A DNA stretch of 64,000 nucleotides from Doryteuthis pealeii (Eukaryota > Mollusca > Cephalopoda > Myopsida > Loliginidae), in NCBI GenBank assembly GCA_023376005.1, contig CM042152.1:90559948-90623947 (forward strand), given 5' to 3'. A program made the translations under genes and the position numbers. Positions 10,441 to 21,423 of this stretch are shown piece by piece. Position 1 is the first letter of the stretch; every line of letters begins with the position of its first letter. The notes below the pieces were generated by a model. The model was not told where the DNA came from. It saw only the letters and a list, made by a program, of their open reading frames with translations, and made no database searches.

Positions 10441-10664
10441 TTGTGACTTTGCAAAACTGTACTTTTGCATACATTTTCTATTGTAATACATTGTAAAACT
10501 TACACACACATTTGTACCACAAGTTACACTTTGTATTTATATTGTATCTTACGTCTTGCTATGATAAATGCTTTTGTTTATAAGCCTTGTTGTTGTGTCG
10601 TTACCTTATTATTTACCCTTATCTCACCGTTTTCTTTATACCTTTGATTTGAATTCAGAGTTTT

Positions 10665-10735
10665 CCTTCTCTTTGACAAGTTGCCATACAAAGGTTAAAG
10701 ATCCCAGTCTGCCATAGTCTTGTAAAACATCGCCG
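10665..10735 (-). mobile_element. SINE-B 3' fragment, minus strand
   Basis: AAGGTTAAAGATCCCAGTCT and neighbours are the reverse complement of the SINE-B segment with GACTGGG...CTTTAACC seen at 28140-28175 and 40930-40960. Confidence 0.55.
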
Positions 10736-11099
10736 AGATGCATCAAAGGAGGACAATTTGTGCTGTTACACCAGTATCCTTACAGATTTCGGGTTTCACA
10801 ACGTTATATCTGTTCCACCGGTAGACCTGGCATGTTATTAGGCCACCTCTTCTCCAGATTCGATCTGTGTATTTTATGAATAGATCATAAATTTTTAAAT
10901 ATTGGCCCAGGGATACATAACAGCCATGCAGAGACTTGCTCGGTACTTGTATACAATAGGAGACTTGAAGGAAATACTTAACTGAAAGTTAGTCATTAAA
11001 TATGTACGCACTTTATTACATTTTGGAGGGCGTTGTCAGTGATGTCAATGTTTGGTTCCTTGGGGAGTTTCGGGTCTTACAACATCAGGCCCCTCTCAC
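10736..11099. other. No recognised feature
   Basis: Mixed-composition DNA, probably old repeat debris. Nothing diagnostic. Confidence 0.35.
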
Positions 11100-11312
11100 C
11101 AGGCAGAACCTATCAGAGAAGATGAATCTCTGATCCACCCTCTCGCAGTCTTCCCTACTATTTACCCATAGCTGGAGGGAGAATAATTAAATTCAGTCCT
11201 TTCCCAATGGTATTAGCACTATGTAAAATGCAAATGGCCTTGTCCAGGATTTGAAACTGTGTTGCCATGTCCATTTCCTACAACGATAACCATTGTACCA
11301 TGGGTGCCTACA
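11100..11312 (-). mobile_element. SINE-B (tRNA-derived), minus strand
   Basis: The reverse complement contains TGGTACAATGGTTATCG (A box), GTAGGAAATGGACATGGCAA, a B-box-like GTTTCAAATCCTGGAC, then GTGCTAATACC-like and ATAGCTGG..TAAATAGTAGG-like blocks. Copies on the plus strand are at 27845, 39480 and 40560-41065. Confidence 0.8.
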
Positions 11313-11451
11313 ACTGGATCATATATTTCTCATAAATGATGTCTTTGACATTTAAAAAAAATGTGCCTTGATATTAGCTCTAACAAAATAACTCAACGGA
11401 GACCGTCACTTCAATTGAGAGTCACTAATTTATTTGACAAAATAAAACAGC

Positions 11452-12056
11452 AAATGATTTATATTGAAATTTTATGTTATTATCTTCATTCAACACCGGC
11501 ACTTGTGTCCCTAGGGGACAGTGGTCGAGTGTCACCGACACACATCAGCAGCAGCCATCCCTAACATTTTAGTCACGTGGTGAACTTTATAAAAAGCCAT
11601 GACGGTGGCTATTCGACCTCTTTTTAGTTGTAACCCTTCTGAGGGGTGACTGCTGGCTTCGGCCCACCACACATCTACAAGGTAAAGGCTTTGCACTCTC
11701 TCTTCCTATGAATTAGGCATATGGACAGAATAGCACCCTAGGATTTCTTCCATACCCTGCTTCTCAAGAGAGATTACTATCTTTTGACCCATGAAAGCTG
11801 ATAGTAATTACCTTTAATCACCAGGATGATCAACTAAGGGAGGGGTGTTGGAAGAAGTGTTAACTCCTTAAGGTTACAACTAAAAAGAGGAAGAAGTAGC
11901 CACTGTCATAGCTTTTTATAAAGTTCACCACGTGACTAAAATGTTAGGGATGGCTGCTGCTGACATGTGTCGGTGGCACTCGACCACTGTCCCCTAGGGG
12001 CTCAGGTACCGGTGAAGACCGAAGATAATAATATAATAAAATTTCAATATCTAACA
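11452..12056. mobile_element. Fold-back element H7 with long loop
   Basis: Arms of about 185 bases (11452-11636 and 11872-12056) are inverted copies containing CACTGTCCCCTAGGG and ACGTGGTGAACTTTATAAA. The loop is 235 bases. Arm mismatches show age. No terminal duplication or transposase seen. Confidence 0.75.
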
Positions 12057-12345
12057 AAAATGCGTCTGTCCTTTTTCTGTGTTTTTCTTTCTCTCTCCAG
12101 CTCTGTACTTGTTCTTTCTCTTTCTCCGTTCTGTTGTTAATTATTCCGTCTGTCTTCTCTTTCTCTCCGTTATCCTTTTTTATTTTATTTTCACTCGCTC
12201 GTTCTCTCTTATTCGCTTGCTTTCCCTTTAACCTGTCTTTGCCTCCGTATGAACGTTCCTCGTTGCTTCACTCGTTCTTCCTCGCTTCTCCCTGTTTACT
12301 TTTCTACTGTCTCACTGTCCCTTTTATGTGCACTATCTCCCTATC
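12057..12345. repeat. Long polypyrimidine (CT-rich) tract
   Basis: Nearly 300 bases dominated by C and T on the plus strand. The open frames through it (for example 12134-12454) are Ser/Leu/Phe-rich translations of this composition. Confidence 0.7.
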
Positions 12346-12399
12346 CACAGGTACCTCCCAAAACACAGAATCGGCTTACCGAAGCGTAATTGGGCTTTT

Positions 12400-12540
12400 T
12401 CCTTTAGGGGTTTTCGTATACCTGAAAATACTTTTCACCACAAAAATGTGCTAATTTATGAGGAAGTGCGTCCCGGTCCCCTGCCTCCGAAATTGATGCC
12501 CGGTGAATTTTAAAATAACGACCCCAAGCTTCTGCAAGTT
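12400..12540 (+). repeat. Repeat D copy
   Basis: GAGGAAGTGCGTCCCGGTCC, then CCCGGTGA...TTAAAATAACGACCCC, matches 18005-18075. Its class is unknown. Confidence 0.65.
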
Positions 12541-12599
12541 TCATTGTGTTAAATATAGAGGGGAGGTAAATTTCACGGGATAAAATAGGTGTTACCTAT

Positions 12600-12665
12600 T
12601 ATTTATCTATCTATCTATCTCAGTCTATTCAAAACTATCCATCTATCTATCTATCTATCTATCTA
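12600..12665. repeat. (ATCT)n microsatellite
   Basis: Two runs of ATCT units separated by about 20 bases. Confidence 0.95.
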
Positions 12666-12689
12666 TTAAATACTAAGATTTTCTTTTAT

Positions 12690-12835
12690 TGCGATACATA
12701 AACAAGAATTACGATAAATAAACAAGAATTATGACAAATTACGGTAAATAAACAAAAATTACAACAAATTACGATAGATAAACATGAATTACGACAAATG
12801 TCTATAAATAAAGAAGAATTAAGAAAAGTATAGGT
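12690..12835. repeat. Minisatellite of AATTACGACAAATAAAC-like units
   Basis: About six to eight degenerate units of 17-34 bases with the core AAACAAGAATTACGA. The minus-strand frame at 12686-12880 (repeated SLFI/CLFxVIC peptides) is its translation and not a gene. Confidence 0.75.
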
Positions 12836-13337
12836 ATACCCAATTTGTCGAAAAATCCGTGTTTTTACAAAACAAAACACACGGCTTCCTCAAAGTGAAA
12901 GAAACAAGGAGAGGTTACTCTCATTTATGTAGCTAATGTTCAGATTACCAATTCTTTTATATTACATTGGTACTTCCCAAAAGTCACTAATCCTTGAAAA
13001 CTGCCATATTTTGAGAAAAATAATTAGTCTCAATTTCCTGACCTGATACTGAGTTACATTCAATAGCATCGATAGTTGAGATCGATACAGTGAGAACAAG
13101 AGCATCGATAGTTGACAATTAAAAACTAAATAATGAGAATAAAAGAATAACGACTGATTGTTTTTTTCATTTTCTAATTTTATATCTTCCTCAACTTGCA
13201 AATTTTGTTGTGAACTTGATCACTGTTTCAAATTTCAGTAGTTTCAATTTCATTGTTAGTATCCGTTACAAAATATACGTAATGAAAATCAAACTAATGA
13301 AAGCGATGAAAACAACGGAGGAAGTATAGAAAATAAT
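12836..13337. other. No recognised feature
   Basis: AT-rich. A short direct repeat AGCATCGATAGTTGA occurs at about 13064 and 13101. Confidence 0.4.
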
Positions 13338-13338
13338 C

Positions 13339-13404
<66 letters not shown>

Positions 13405-13464
13405 TTCTCTATATTTTTTTTTCAGGAGATATTTTACATTATGTGCTGAAATTTTATGGGTGCC

Positions 13465-13502
<38 letters not shown>
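13338..13502. repeat. (GA)n(GACA)n and (AAT)n microsatellites
   Basis: (GA)n then (GACA)n at 13339-13404; (AAT)n at 13467-13502 immediately before LINE coding sequence. Confidence 0.95.
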
Positions 13503-13503
<1 letters not shown>

Positions 13504-14059
13504 CTGAGACTTCGAGATAAAGACGGATCACCCTATCCCAGCCAGGAGACCAGACCTAGTGTTAATTAACAAAAACAAAAGGGAACGTGTCAACTGGTGG
13601 ACTTTGCGGTCCCAGCAGATCACAGGGTGAAGCTGAAAGAAAATGAAAAGATGGATAAATACCTGGACCTTGCTAGAAAATTTGTAACGTAGTGGCTTTG
13701 TTTCACGACACTAAATCGTATACGTAACGTTGTGGGGCCCACTGCGTCTTCAAAACACACGGTACAAGTCATATATACGAGTCGACACTTTGGCTTGTTT
13801 ACAAGCGCACACAGATCTAGTAGTCCTTCAAAGTCCACGAAAGAACCCTTCCTCTTTTCTTTAGTTTATGGTCAGGCAAAGGTATCACCTTACAAGACAA
13901 GTGGTTCTTCATCGCGGTCAATCAACTTTTTATCTCCACGGGTATCTTTGGGCAGGGGAATCTCGTTTCATTGATAATATCTCACGTGGTATTTTCCTGT
14001 AGTAATGAAGATGACGATGGAATTGTTTTTCATAAATTTATTCACTGCAAGTTATTGTT

Positions 14060-14130
<71 letters not shown>

Positions 14131-14880
14131 TTCTGTAACACATATGTTTTAGTAACGTTCCTAACTTTGTTCCAACGGTCAGTACCAATTATTAGGCTTC
14201 ACACTTCAGTGACACCAGTCTCGATTCAGGACCTCAGTTGCTCGCCTATGACTACTCCGGCAAAACTCCGTAGCCCAACTGTCAGAGCAACTCCACTGCC
14301 CCAGACCAACTGTCTTTAAAATCTAAGGTTCACACATTATATAGAAATGGGTGTGGAACTTTCTAGACTATCGTAGAACTTTTCGAATGTTCAAACTGTT
14401 CTACCAAATTGCACGTGTCACTTAAGAGGTCAACGGGTCAACCATCCTTTCTTCTGACAAACCGATTAAAATAAATTTTAATAGCAAAATCCTAGACTTC
14501 CTGGCTATCGATCCGAGACACAGGTGATAATGAGAATTCCATTATCTTCTTGCTCGCCCGAATGTTTATATTTCTTTTCGGGCCGATTCTTCAAATCATA
14601 CTACATCTATTAAGGCTTCTCTGTGTCTGGCACAGGGCCACAAATATGGTGTTCCCGGGTAAGGCGTGCCAATTATGCTACACTAGAGAATTGAAAAAAC
14701 TGTGGAATATGAGAGTGAAAGTGATACCAATTATAGTTGGTGCACTTGGAACGGTCCCAATAAACTTGGAAAAAAGACTGGAGGATCTGGAAATCAGAGA
14801 AAGAATTGAGACCTTCCTGACTACTGCACTGCTGCAATCGGCTAGAATACTCAGAAGAGTCCTGGAGACCTGAGAAGACT
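13503..14880 (+). pseudogene. LINE restriction-like endonuclease tail split by a 1-kb insertion
   Basis: The first segment, 13503-13680, reads (after one frame slip) TRPSVN..KQKGTCQLVDFAVPADHRVKLKENEKMDKYLDLAR. The RPxxV...VDFAVP pattern fits the PD-(D/E)XK restriction-like endonuclease of R2/R4/Dong-like non-LTR elements. The second, 14683-14880, continues ELKKLWNMRVKVIPIIVGAL, then EKRLEDLEIRERIETF and SARILRRVLET, followed by a stop. The two join naturally at LAR|ELKKLWN. DNA at about 13680-14683 is inserted between near-identical CTAGARAAWTTG sequences (13672 and 14682), a probable target duplication. The reverse transcriptase part is absent (5' truncation). The clade is inferred from motifs and could be a relative such as NeSL or CRE. 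Confidence 0.65.
13684..14682. mobile_element. Unclassified insertion within the LINE tail
   Basis: About 1 kb, containing (GA)n at 14062-14125 and GC-moderate sequence. No transposase or reverse transcriptase motif is seen. The overlapping open frames at 13620-13838 (-) and 13732-13974 (+) have no recognised domain. It is flanked by a diverged 10-12-bp direct repeat. Confidence 0.45.
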
Positions 14881-15420
14881 TATTGTCACTCAGCCTCCAG
14901 TGAAATACCATCTATTATAATCTGTATATCAGAATTTTTTTTATTTTTTTAAATTGGCATTTCAGTCTCGGAAGACTATAATATAGTTTTTGTGCCTCTG
15001 AAGTTACAGCACCTCCTGTGACTGTCCTCACAGCACAGTGTAGAAGGAATTTCCTCTCCAGGGCATGAAAAAAAAAATAAAGAAATAAAAAGAACCTGGG
15101 CAAGATGTATGGAGGCCCTGGGTTGCCCAAGTAACAGGACCCCCTCCCTGCTGGCATGATCCGAAGGAATGGTGAACCAATACATTCGGCGTCAGTTTGG
15201 CTGCAGGAGTTGCCAGATAGTGTTTTACACACTGAACTGCTTAATGGAGCCCAAGCCATGATTTCTGTCAGGGTTTTCTCCCTTAACCTTTTCCTATCCA
15301 GAGGATACCCACAAGGCTGTGGGGGTTATTCAGAATATTACGTGCCTGGATACCAACCCAGATATTTTTATGTTCTCGCTTTAATGTGCTAGATGGCCGT
15401 TGAGTGAGAAGCTTCCTCTG
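14881..15420. other. Unclassified sequence, probably retroelement 3' region
   Basis: It follows the LINE stop and includes poly-T/poly-A runs at 14936-14951 and 15068-15080, and moderately GC-rich DNA. Open frames exist on both strands (14915-15259 minus, 15156-15392 plus), but I recognise no domain. Confidence 0.35.
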
Positions 15421-15569
15421 CCCTTTCAGAAATATCAGAAATACTCAACACATTAATAATGGAAATATTTCCATTCATTATTTTTCTAAAATTTAGGAAA
15501 AACTACAAGTACCTAATAATATGAGAAATTACCTAAATATATATGTTGATAAAAAAAAGATGAAGAACC

Positions 15570-15935
15570 TTATCTTAAAATGCATAGAAACATCCGTGCT
15601 CCAAACTATAGAAGTGTAGGGACTAGAACTCTCCTGTGCCTCCGGGGACAGGAAGTAGAAAAGGTAACGTCCCTTGTCAGGTTTGGGAACGAACCCTCTT
15701 TACGTTTTTGGTACCAACGTGTGAGCCTCGGAGAAACGAGCTCTTGTCTCAGTCTCTTGTGACTGAAGGAACTTTCCCCTCAGTGAGGGAGTAACAACTG
15801 TAGACCCAACCTGACACCCCCCTCAACGAGGGAGATATATGAACTGTAAGTACTGCCCCTAAGTACTTTGTTATATTGACTGTTGTTGAGTTTATATGTG
15901 AATAAATAAGGTTAAAAGTACATGTGCTTTCCATT
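15570..15935 (+). other. Unclassified LTR-like stretch
   Basis: Moderately GC-rich, with CTCAGTGAGGGAGTAACAAC and a similar CTCAACGAGGGAGATATATG at 15780-15840, ending in AATAAATAAGG. It resembles a retroelement 3' end but no partner is visible. Confidence 0.3.
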
Positions 15936-16142
15936 TCGTCTTTACGTTCTGGGAACTTATCTTGTTCTCATAGACTGTAGGCAGCTATTCCAACAGAAGC
16001 AAATCTGGCAAGTAGCACATGGAGAGTATCAGGCAAGGTCAGCATCACGCAGTTCAGTGTAGTTTGTCATGACCTCAGCAAAAGCATTAGGAGCTACTGA
16101 TTGTGCCTTTCATTACCAAAATATTGCAAAACTTTTGATTCC
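15936..16142. other. No recognised feature
   Basis: Nothing diagnostic on either strand. Confidence 0.35.
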
Positions 16143-16382
16143 CTCTAATCTCAGTCAGTAGTGCATCTGACTAGGAACCACAACGTTCTGAGTTCAATAC
16201 CGGTCCTCGCCAACTCAGCATGAGTAGCACCAGGATCTGTGCGAGAAAGTGAGGAGCTGATGGTAGGTGTGGCACTCCACATCAGATGTCAAAACAATCT
16301 CTTTGGTCTACCATTGGTGAAAAGGGGATAGACTCCCTCACTGTCTGACTGATACTGACTTTAGGCCACCCCAACAACTTTT
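16143..16382 (+). mobile_element. SINE-A copy
   Basis: Head with CAGTCAGTAGTGCATCTG, B-box-like GAGTTCAATACC, GATCTGTGCGAGAAAGTGAG, and the end TTTAGGCCACCCCAACAAC. Diverged from 6330-6582 but complete. Confidence 0.88.
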
Positions 16383-16600
16383 ATGTATATATAAATAAAT
16401 ATATAAACAAAACGTGACCAACTGGGTCATCCATTCAGCTACTGAGATTAGGGAAAAAGGAGTTAGCAGAGCGAATAAAAAAATTGTTTAAATAAATACG
16501 TCTGGACAAAACCTTAAAATCATTTTGTAAGCTTTTGAACTCATTTAAGCTACGAGTTGCTGGTTGTGAAATTTAACATAGAAATACATTTCAAACTCTC

Positions 16601-16635
<35 letters not shown>
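16601..16635. repeat. (CT)n microsatellite
   Basis: About 17 dinucleotide units. Confidence 0.95.
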
Positions 16636-16637
<2 letters not shown>

Positions 16638-16639
16638 CT

Positions 16640-16891
16640 CCAGAGAAACTAATATCATATAACAAGGAGGTAGTCAAGAGATACATAGAGGGAAAGAAAG
16701 TGATAGACACAGAGTAAAGTAATTGCAAATTACAACTAATCAGAACCAATTAAAACATAATTTTTTTTCAAACATAATTCAATCCTAAAAGTAAGGAATA
16801 ATTTTGTATAATTTTGTGTCATTCAACTAAACAGTCAAAAAAGCCTTTAGGAAGCAAATGTTGATTAACTCAGCTTTAGTATAATAATAGA
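16640..16891. other. No recognised feature
   Basis: AT-rich and unique-looking. Confidence 0.4.
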
Positions 16892-17478
16892 TATGAGTAT
16901 ATATAAAAAGATATGAAAACACCACAAAAAGCTGTTAAAGCGAAAACATTTTATAACTTAGTTGATATTGAACAATATTTCGATTTTATGAAAATCGTCA
17001 TCAGAACTTGTTTATAATCCGTGTTGTTAAGAGCGGAAACGAAAGTCATATGAGTTAAAAAAATAAAAACCTTGACGTTGCAAAAAGAAAAAAGAAAATA
17101 CTCATCCCGTTTTGAATAAGAGAATTCGTCTAGTGTCAAATCTTGTCATTATATCTTCTTTAAAAAAAAAAAAAAAAACTGTTACAATAAGATACACATA
17201 ACCCGATGACCGAGAAAAATGCGGCGGAAGGGCTCACATTCGAAATTATTGTATAACTTTTTTCTTTTTGCAACGTCAAGGTTTTTGTTTTGAACTCATA
17301 TGACTTTCGTTTCCGCTCTTGACAACACGGATTATAAACAATCTCTGAAGATGATTTTCATAAAATCGAAATATTGTTCAATATCAACTAAGTTATAAAA
17401 TGTTTTCGCTTTAACAGCTTTTTGTGGTGTTTTCATTTCTTTTTATATATACTCATACCGTCGGATTCATTTCCTTTA
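16892..17478. mobile_element. Fold-back element H2 with the shared end tag
   Basis: Arms of about 203 bases (16892-17094 and 17256-17457) pair almost perfectly; both contain GCTGTTAAAGCGAAAACATT and its complement. The loop is about 160 bases. Its right end carries CATACCGTCGGATTCATTTCC, the tag found after the unrelated H1 fold-backs. No coding sequence; the minus-strand frame at 16951-17139 is inside the left arm. Confidence 0.85.
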
Positions 17479-17935
17479 TTTTAAATAATAGATATATATT
17501 CCTATCTATCTGATTATATCTAGCTCTTCTAGGCCATTAAAAAAATGGAATCAAGAAAATAATTTATTTAAAAATCTCAGACTCTGCATAAATACTAAAT
17601 AATACATAGCTGAAAACACTGTAAAAAAAAAAAAAAACAAAGTTGAAGACAGCGGTCCAAAAATATATATATATTGGAAGACCTAAGGACATATAAGATA
17701 AATCGGATTTAAATAAACAAAATGTAAATAATAGTTTGAAAAGTTCTAGTCTAGACAATGTAGAGAAAAACCTAAAGCTATGAAACATAAATACTATGTC
17801 ACATATTCATCTTAAAGTTCTGTACAATTGGCACATCAGTTTCTTTAACCTTTTCAAAAAACTCCAATACAAATTTTATAAAAGAAAAGGTACTTGGGGC
17901 GGGGGAGTACTTTTCAGTACACCCTTTAGTAATTT
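17479..17935. other. No recognised feature
   Basis: AT-rich. The Phe-rich minus-strand frame at 17564-17788 lacks any motif. Confidence 0.4.
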
Positions 17936-18085
17936 ATGAGCGGGACGCACTTCCTCCTAAATTACCCAGTATTCTTATCATTCCATATAAAAGGGTGGGT
18001 AATTTAGGAGGAAGTGCGTCCCGGTCTCCTGCCTCATAAATTGCTGCCCGATGACTATTAAAATAACGACCCCAGCTACGGTGTT
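17936..18085 (+). repeat. Repeat D copy with 29-bp hairpin
   Basis: GGGACGCACTTCCTCCTAAA at 17942 is inverted at 17996-18023, with a 26-base loop. 18005-18075 matches repeat D at 12450-12530. Confidence 0.75.
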
Positions 18086-18505
18086 ACTTGAAAGAAAACA
18101 ACCAACTTAAATTATCGAATACTGATTATCAGTATGAAAGAAACAAAATTTTTTTTCTTTGAATGTTTTTGATAATTTGTATTATTCGGACTATTGTCCT
18201 CATCTTTATTGTTATTTGTACAACATTTCATCTGATGTGCCCTCCAGTCTTCTTCAGGTATTTCTTGTTGGACTCAGGGGCCTTCTCGAACATGGGAACC
18301 TTCTTTTCAAACTTTTGTATACCCCCATGGATTGAATAAAAGGTTGGGTTCAAAGTTCCATGATTGCTCCCGATTACGATATGTTTTTAAAACATTTTGT
18401 CTATCAACAGTTGATTTAGTTTGTGCAACAAAATGATATCGACATTAAAAATGAGGCTAATTTTTATTTTATTTATTTAATTGACAAGGAAACATATAAG
18501 ATAAA
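18086..18505. other. No recognised feature
   Basis: AT-rich; no motif or open frame. Confidence 0.4.
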
Positions 18506-18905
18506 TCTATAAATATATAAAGGGCAGTTGTGTGTGTGTGTATGTCCGGAGGAAACTTCGAAAGTAATACAATTAATAACGAAGTAAATATATATACACA
18601 TTAAATATCACCAGTTCTTGGTTTTTGAGCAAAAATAATGAAGGCTCGATTTATATTAGTGAAGATACTTAAAAAAATAAAATTTAAATGATAATAGCAT
18701 ATAAATTGCATTTAATATTCTAAATAGTAGACATTAATTTTTATTTCCAGTGTGGCTGGATCAACGCAACTTCTTTTGTTTTTACATAGGGATTTTAAGG
18801 GGGCATATTACGAGGATCCAACTTGCGATTCAATAATAATGGATTTGTGAGACTAATTTTTTTACCTCTATCACTACCCAGGCAACGCCAGGTAGTCACT
18901 TCTAG
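18506..18905 (+). mobile_element. Non-autonomous Helitron, type 1
   Basis: It starts TCTATAAATATATAAAGGGC after a host A (18505) and ends CTAG (18902-18905) before a host T. Six bases before CTAG is an imperfect hairpin at 18874-18895 (CTACC...GGC aac GCC...GGTAG). TC start, CTRR end, 3' hairpin and insertion between A and T are the defining Helitron signals. At 400 bp with no open frame it would depend on a Rep/helicase protein in trans. The GC-rich GGCAACGCC hairpin type differs from the large Helitron at 45.8 kb. Confidence 0.85.
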
Positions 18906-19392
18906 TATTTAATAAATCCATAAACATCTCACATGCTGTAAATGATTCAGAATCAAATGATTTTTATTTTCTTAATATTTACATTATCAGAACCATTATG
19001 AGATCAATGAGGTTGTTTTTTTTTCTCTCCAATAATTGCGATTGGTTGATTGCTTCTTATTCGTGAAGAACTAAAAATAAAAACATTTGATTATTTTCTC
19101 TCTTGAAAACCGATTCCAACAAGTCTGAGATTTCAGAATTCCGCTTACTAGGCAGAAGATCATGTTAATTGCAAATGACAGAGTGTTAGATTCTATTGTC
19201 TTATGGTTAACAAAATTGTCTTATGGAGAAGAAAACTGCATCACACAGTATTGTCGATTCTATTTACACTGTAGATTTGATATCCCCAGCCAATTGGAAT
19301 TTACATGCAGACGTGTATAGAATCATATGAAAACACTGATTAATGCATGAAGGTTTAAATGGTTTCAGTTTCAAATTTCTTTTAAGAACTGT
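18906..19392. other. No recognised feature
   Basis: AT-rich, no repeat recognised. Confidence 0.4.
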
Positions 19393-19506
19393 CAAGAGTA
19401 TTTACGGTTTTCGAAGGAGCTCTTATTTCTCCGTAGTTGTAGGTAAATTGTCGGACAAAGAAGGAACAAACACGAAAGTAAATGCAGACACTTGTATTGA
19501 CAAAAA
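19393..19506 (-). repeat. Repeat E, inverted copy of 43004-43110
   Basis: About 110 bases match the reverse complement of 43004-43110 at high identity, for example TTCTCCGTAGTTGTAGG and CGAAAGTAAATGCAGACAC. The match at 43 kb lies in the right part of an element with inverted ends, so this may be a detached piece of that family. Confidence 0.75.
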
Positions 19507-19572
19507 TTAAATAATATTAACAGGTATAAATTTATTTCAACTGATATCAGTATATACATGGTGGAAAATACA

Positions 19573-19650
19573 GTTTATCTAGCTTTCTTTACTTGCTGGT
19601 TTAGTTTGTGTAAAAATATACATACACCTGTTTATTTGAGAAGTTTGTAA
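19573..19650. repeat. Inverted partner of 22190-22252
   Basis: TGCTGGTTTAGTTTGTGTAA and flanks recur inverted at 22190-22252, 2.6 kb away and enclosing other repeats. Confidence 0.6.
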
Positions 19651-19919
19651 ATAAAGTCTAACTAAAACATAAACTCCTGCAGTTAGCTGAAATTAATCAA
19701 TATCTTGATTAATTCATAGGATTTGATCCTGAAGATCCTTATGGTGAAACTCGAGTAGGTTATTTCAGTACACACTATAATAATAGATCTGGTCTACTTA
19801 CATATTGAGCACTTTATATTTGTTATAACACTGACTTATCCATGTAAAACTTGTACCAACCAAATATTGAAACCAACTCAATATTTTTACCGAAACCAAC
19901 TCAATAATTTTAAGTCATT

Positions 19920-19922
<3 letters not shown>

Positions 19923-19969
<47 letters not shown>
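19923..19969. repeat. (TA)n microsatellite
   Basis: About 23 TA units. The frame at 19867-20094 (IYIYIY) is its translation. Confidence 0.97.
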
Positions 19970-19972
<3 letters not shown>

Positions 19973-20088
19973 CGCATGCACGTCCTTCTATGTTGTGTGT
20001 GTGCCCACGTGCAAGCATATTTGGCCGACACTACGACCTACGTACGCATTCGTGTGCATACTTGCAACAATTAGCCAGCCCCGTCATT

Positions 20089-20460
20089 CTATAACACCCC
20101 AACCCGCCCATAGTATACAACATTTGTAATCTTAAAGTTAAAATTATTCACCCCCCTCAATTGAATCGCCCTGACAATATACATTCCCTTCACTTCCACA
20201 ACACAATACACGTCGCTTACATCCGGACATGCCAAAAAATACACACACCCGCACACACATATGCACGTGAATACAAACACTTACACGTCTGCACTGATCA
20301 AACGTTACACATTCATAGAACAATGGGTTATGTGTGTGACCAGTTACCCTGCATACATAACCTTTATACTGCACATAGACACTCACATACATTCAAATTA
20401 CCACCACATACATACGCACATCACTTTATCCAATCATACACATCCTATGTCTATTGAATT
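20089..20460. repeat. CA-biased low-complexity DNA
   Basis: Dispersed CA, ACAC and ACAT runs; overlapping His/Thr-rich frames on both strands are a product of composition. Confidence 0.5.
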
Positions 20461-20600
20461 TTCTGAATTTGTTTGAAATCTTTTCGATTTTCCTTGCATT
20501 TGTAACATCTTCACCTGATGATTGCCTCACATGAAACCAATATGGTCGTGAATGTTCCTTTGTCACCAAATAAATAAATATGTAAAACCTTTATATATCC

Positions 20601-20660
20601 ATTTTATTATATTATATTATATTATATTATATTATATTATATATATACATATATATATAT
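20601..20660. repeat. (TATTA)n then (TA)n
   Basis: Eight or so 5-base units followed by TA-rich DNA, immediately left of the fold-back. Confidence 0.95.
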
Positions 20661-21371
20661 ATGTAGTATAATAAAAAATTGAAAAAACACAGGTTTAAAT
20701 GAGTTAAGTGGTGAGTTTATTGGCCGACGCTGCAGTGTTTCGATTTATTAATTAGATCATCTTCAGGGCTTTTTGTTGGTATGTGGAAGGTGATAAAAAA
20801 ACTTTTTATCTCAGAATAAGGAGAAAGGCGAGTAATAGTCCTTGTTAATCGGTCTGTTTAAAATTTGAAGTTTGAGTAAAAAGAACGTTGAAAAAATGAA
20901 CGGTTTGAAATATGATGTCAAATATTCACACACACACACAACCTTGGGGTTTGTTTCGATTCCATTTATCGCAAAAGATTTATACGCACACGCGCAACCA
21001 CACATTCATAAACACATAAAAAATGCACAATGCTTTTTTTCGATACAAACACTTACACATTCTAATAATCACACCGCAAAAAAGAATATTTGACGTCATT
21101 TTTCAAACCGTTCATTTTTTCAACATTCTTTTTTCTCAGACTTCAAATTTTAAATAAACTGATAAACAAGGACTATTACTCGCTTTTCTCGTTATGCTGT
21201 GATAAAAACAAATTTTATCACATTCCACACACCAACAAAAAGCCCTGAATGTGATCTAATTAATAGATCGAAACACTGCAGCGTCGGCCAATAAACTCAC
21301 CACTTGACTCATTTAAACCTGTGTTTTTTCAATTTTTTTATTATACTACATACCGTCGGATTCACTTCCTC
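20661..21371 (+). mobile_element. Fold-back element H1, full-length copy with end tag
   Basis: Inverted arms of about 265 bases run 20661-20928 and 21085-21351, starting ATGTAGTATAATAAAAAATTG and containing CGACGCTGCAGTGTTTCG. The roughly 155-base loop holds a CA-rich stretch. The tag CATACCGTCGGATTCACTTCC follows at 21350-21371, on the right side only. It has no coding capacity. It is the reference copy for 7165-7606 and 34120-34520. The long inverted arms and TA-rich flanks suggest a DNA-transposon MITE, but the superfamily is unknown. Confidence 0.87.
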
Positions 21372-21420
21372 TTATTCACACACACACACACACACACACA
21401 TATGTGTATATATATATATA
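21372..21420. repeat. (CA)n(TA)n microsatellite after the tag
   Basis: Same order (tag, pyrimidine run, CA, TA) as at 7610 and 34519. Confidence 0.95.
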
Positions 21421-21423
21421 AAA

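Noticed and set aside
12600..12880. CRISPR-like array
   Set aside because: The units are short, AT-rich and degenerate with no distinct spacers, and the genome is eukaryotic; it is a minisatellite.
14550..14873. Intact 107-codon gene
   Set aside because: Only the C-terminal half from ELKKLWN is LINE-derived; the first part is inserted DNA, so the frame is a chance fusion.
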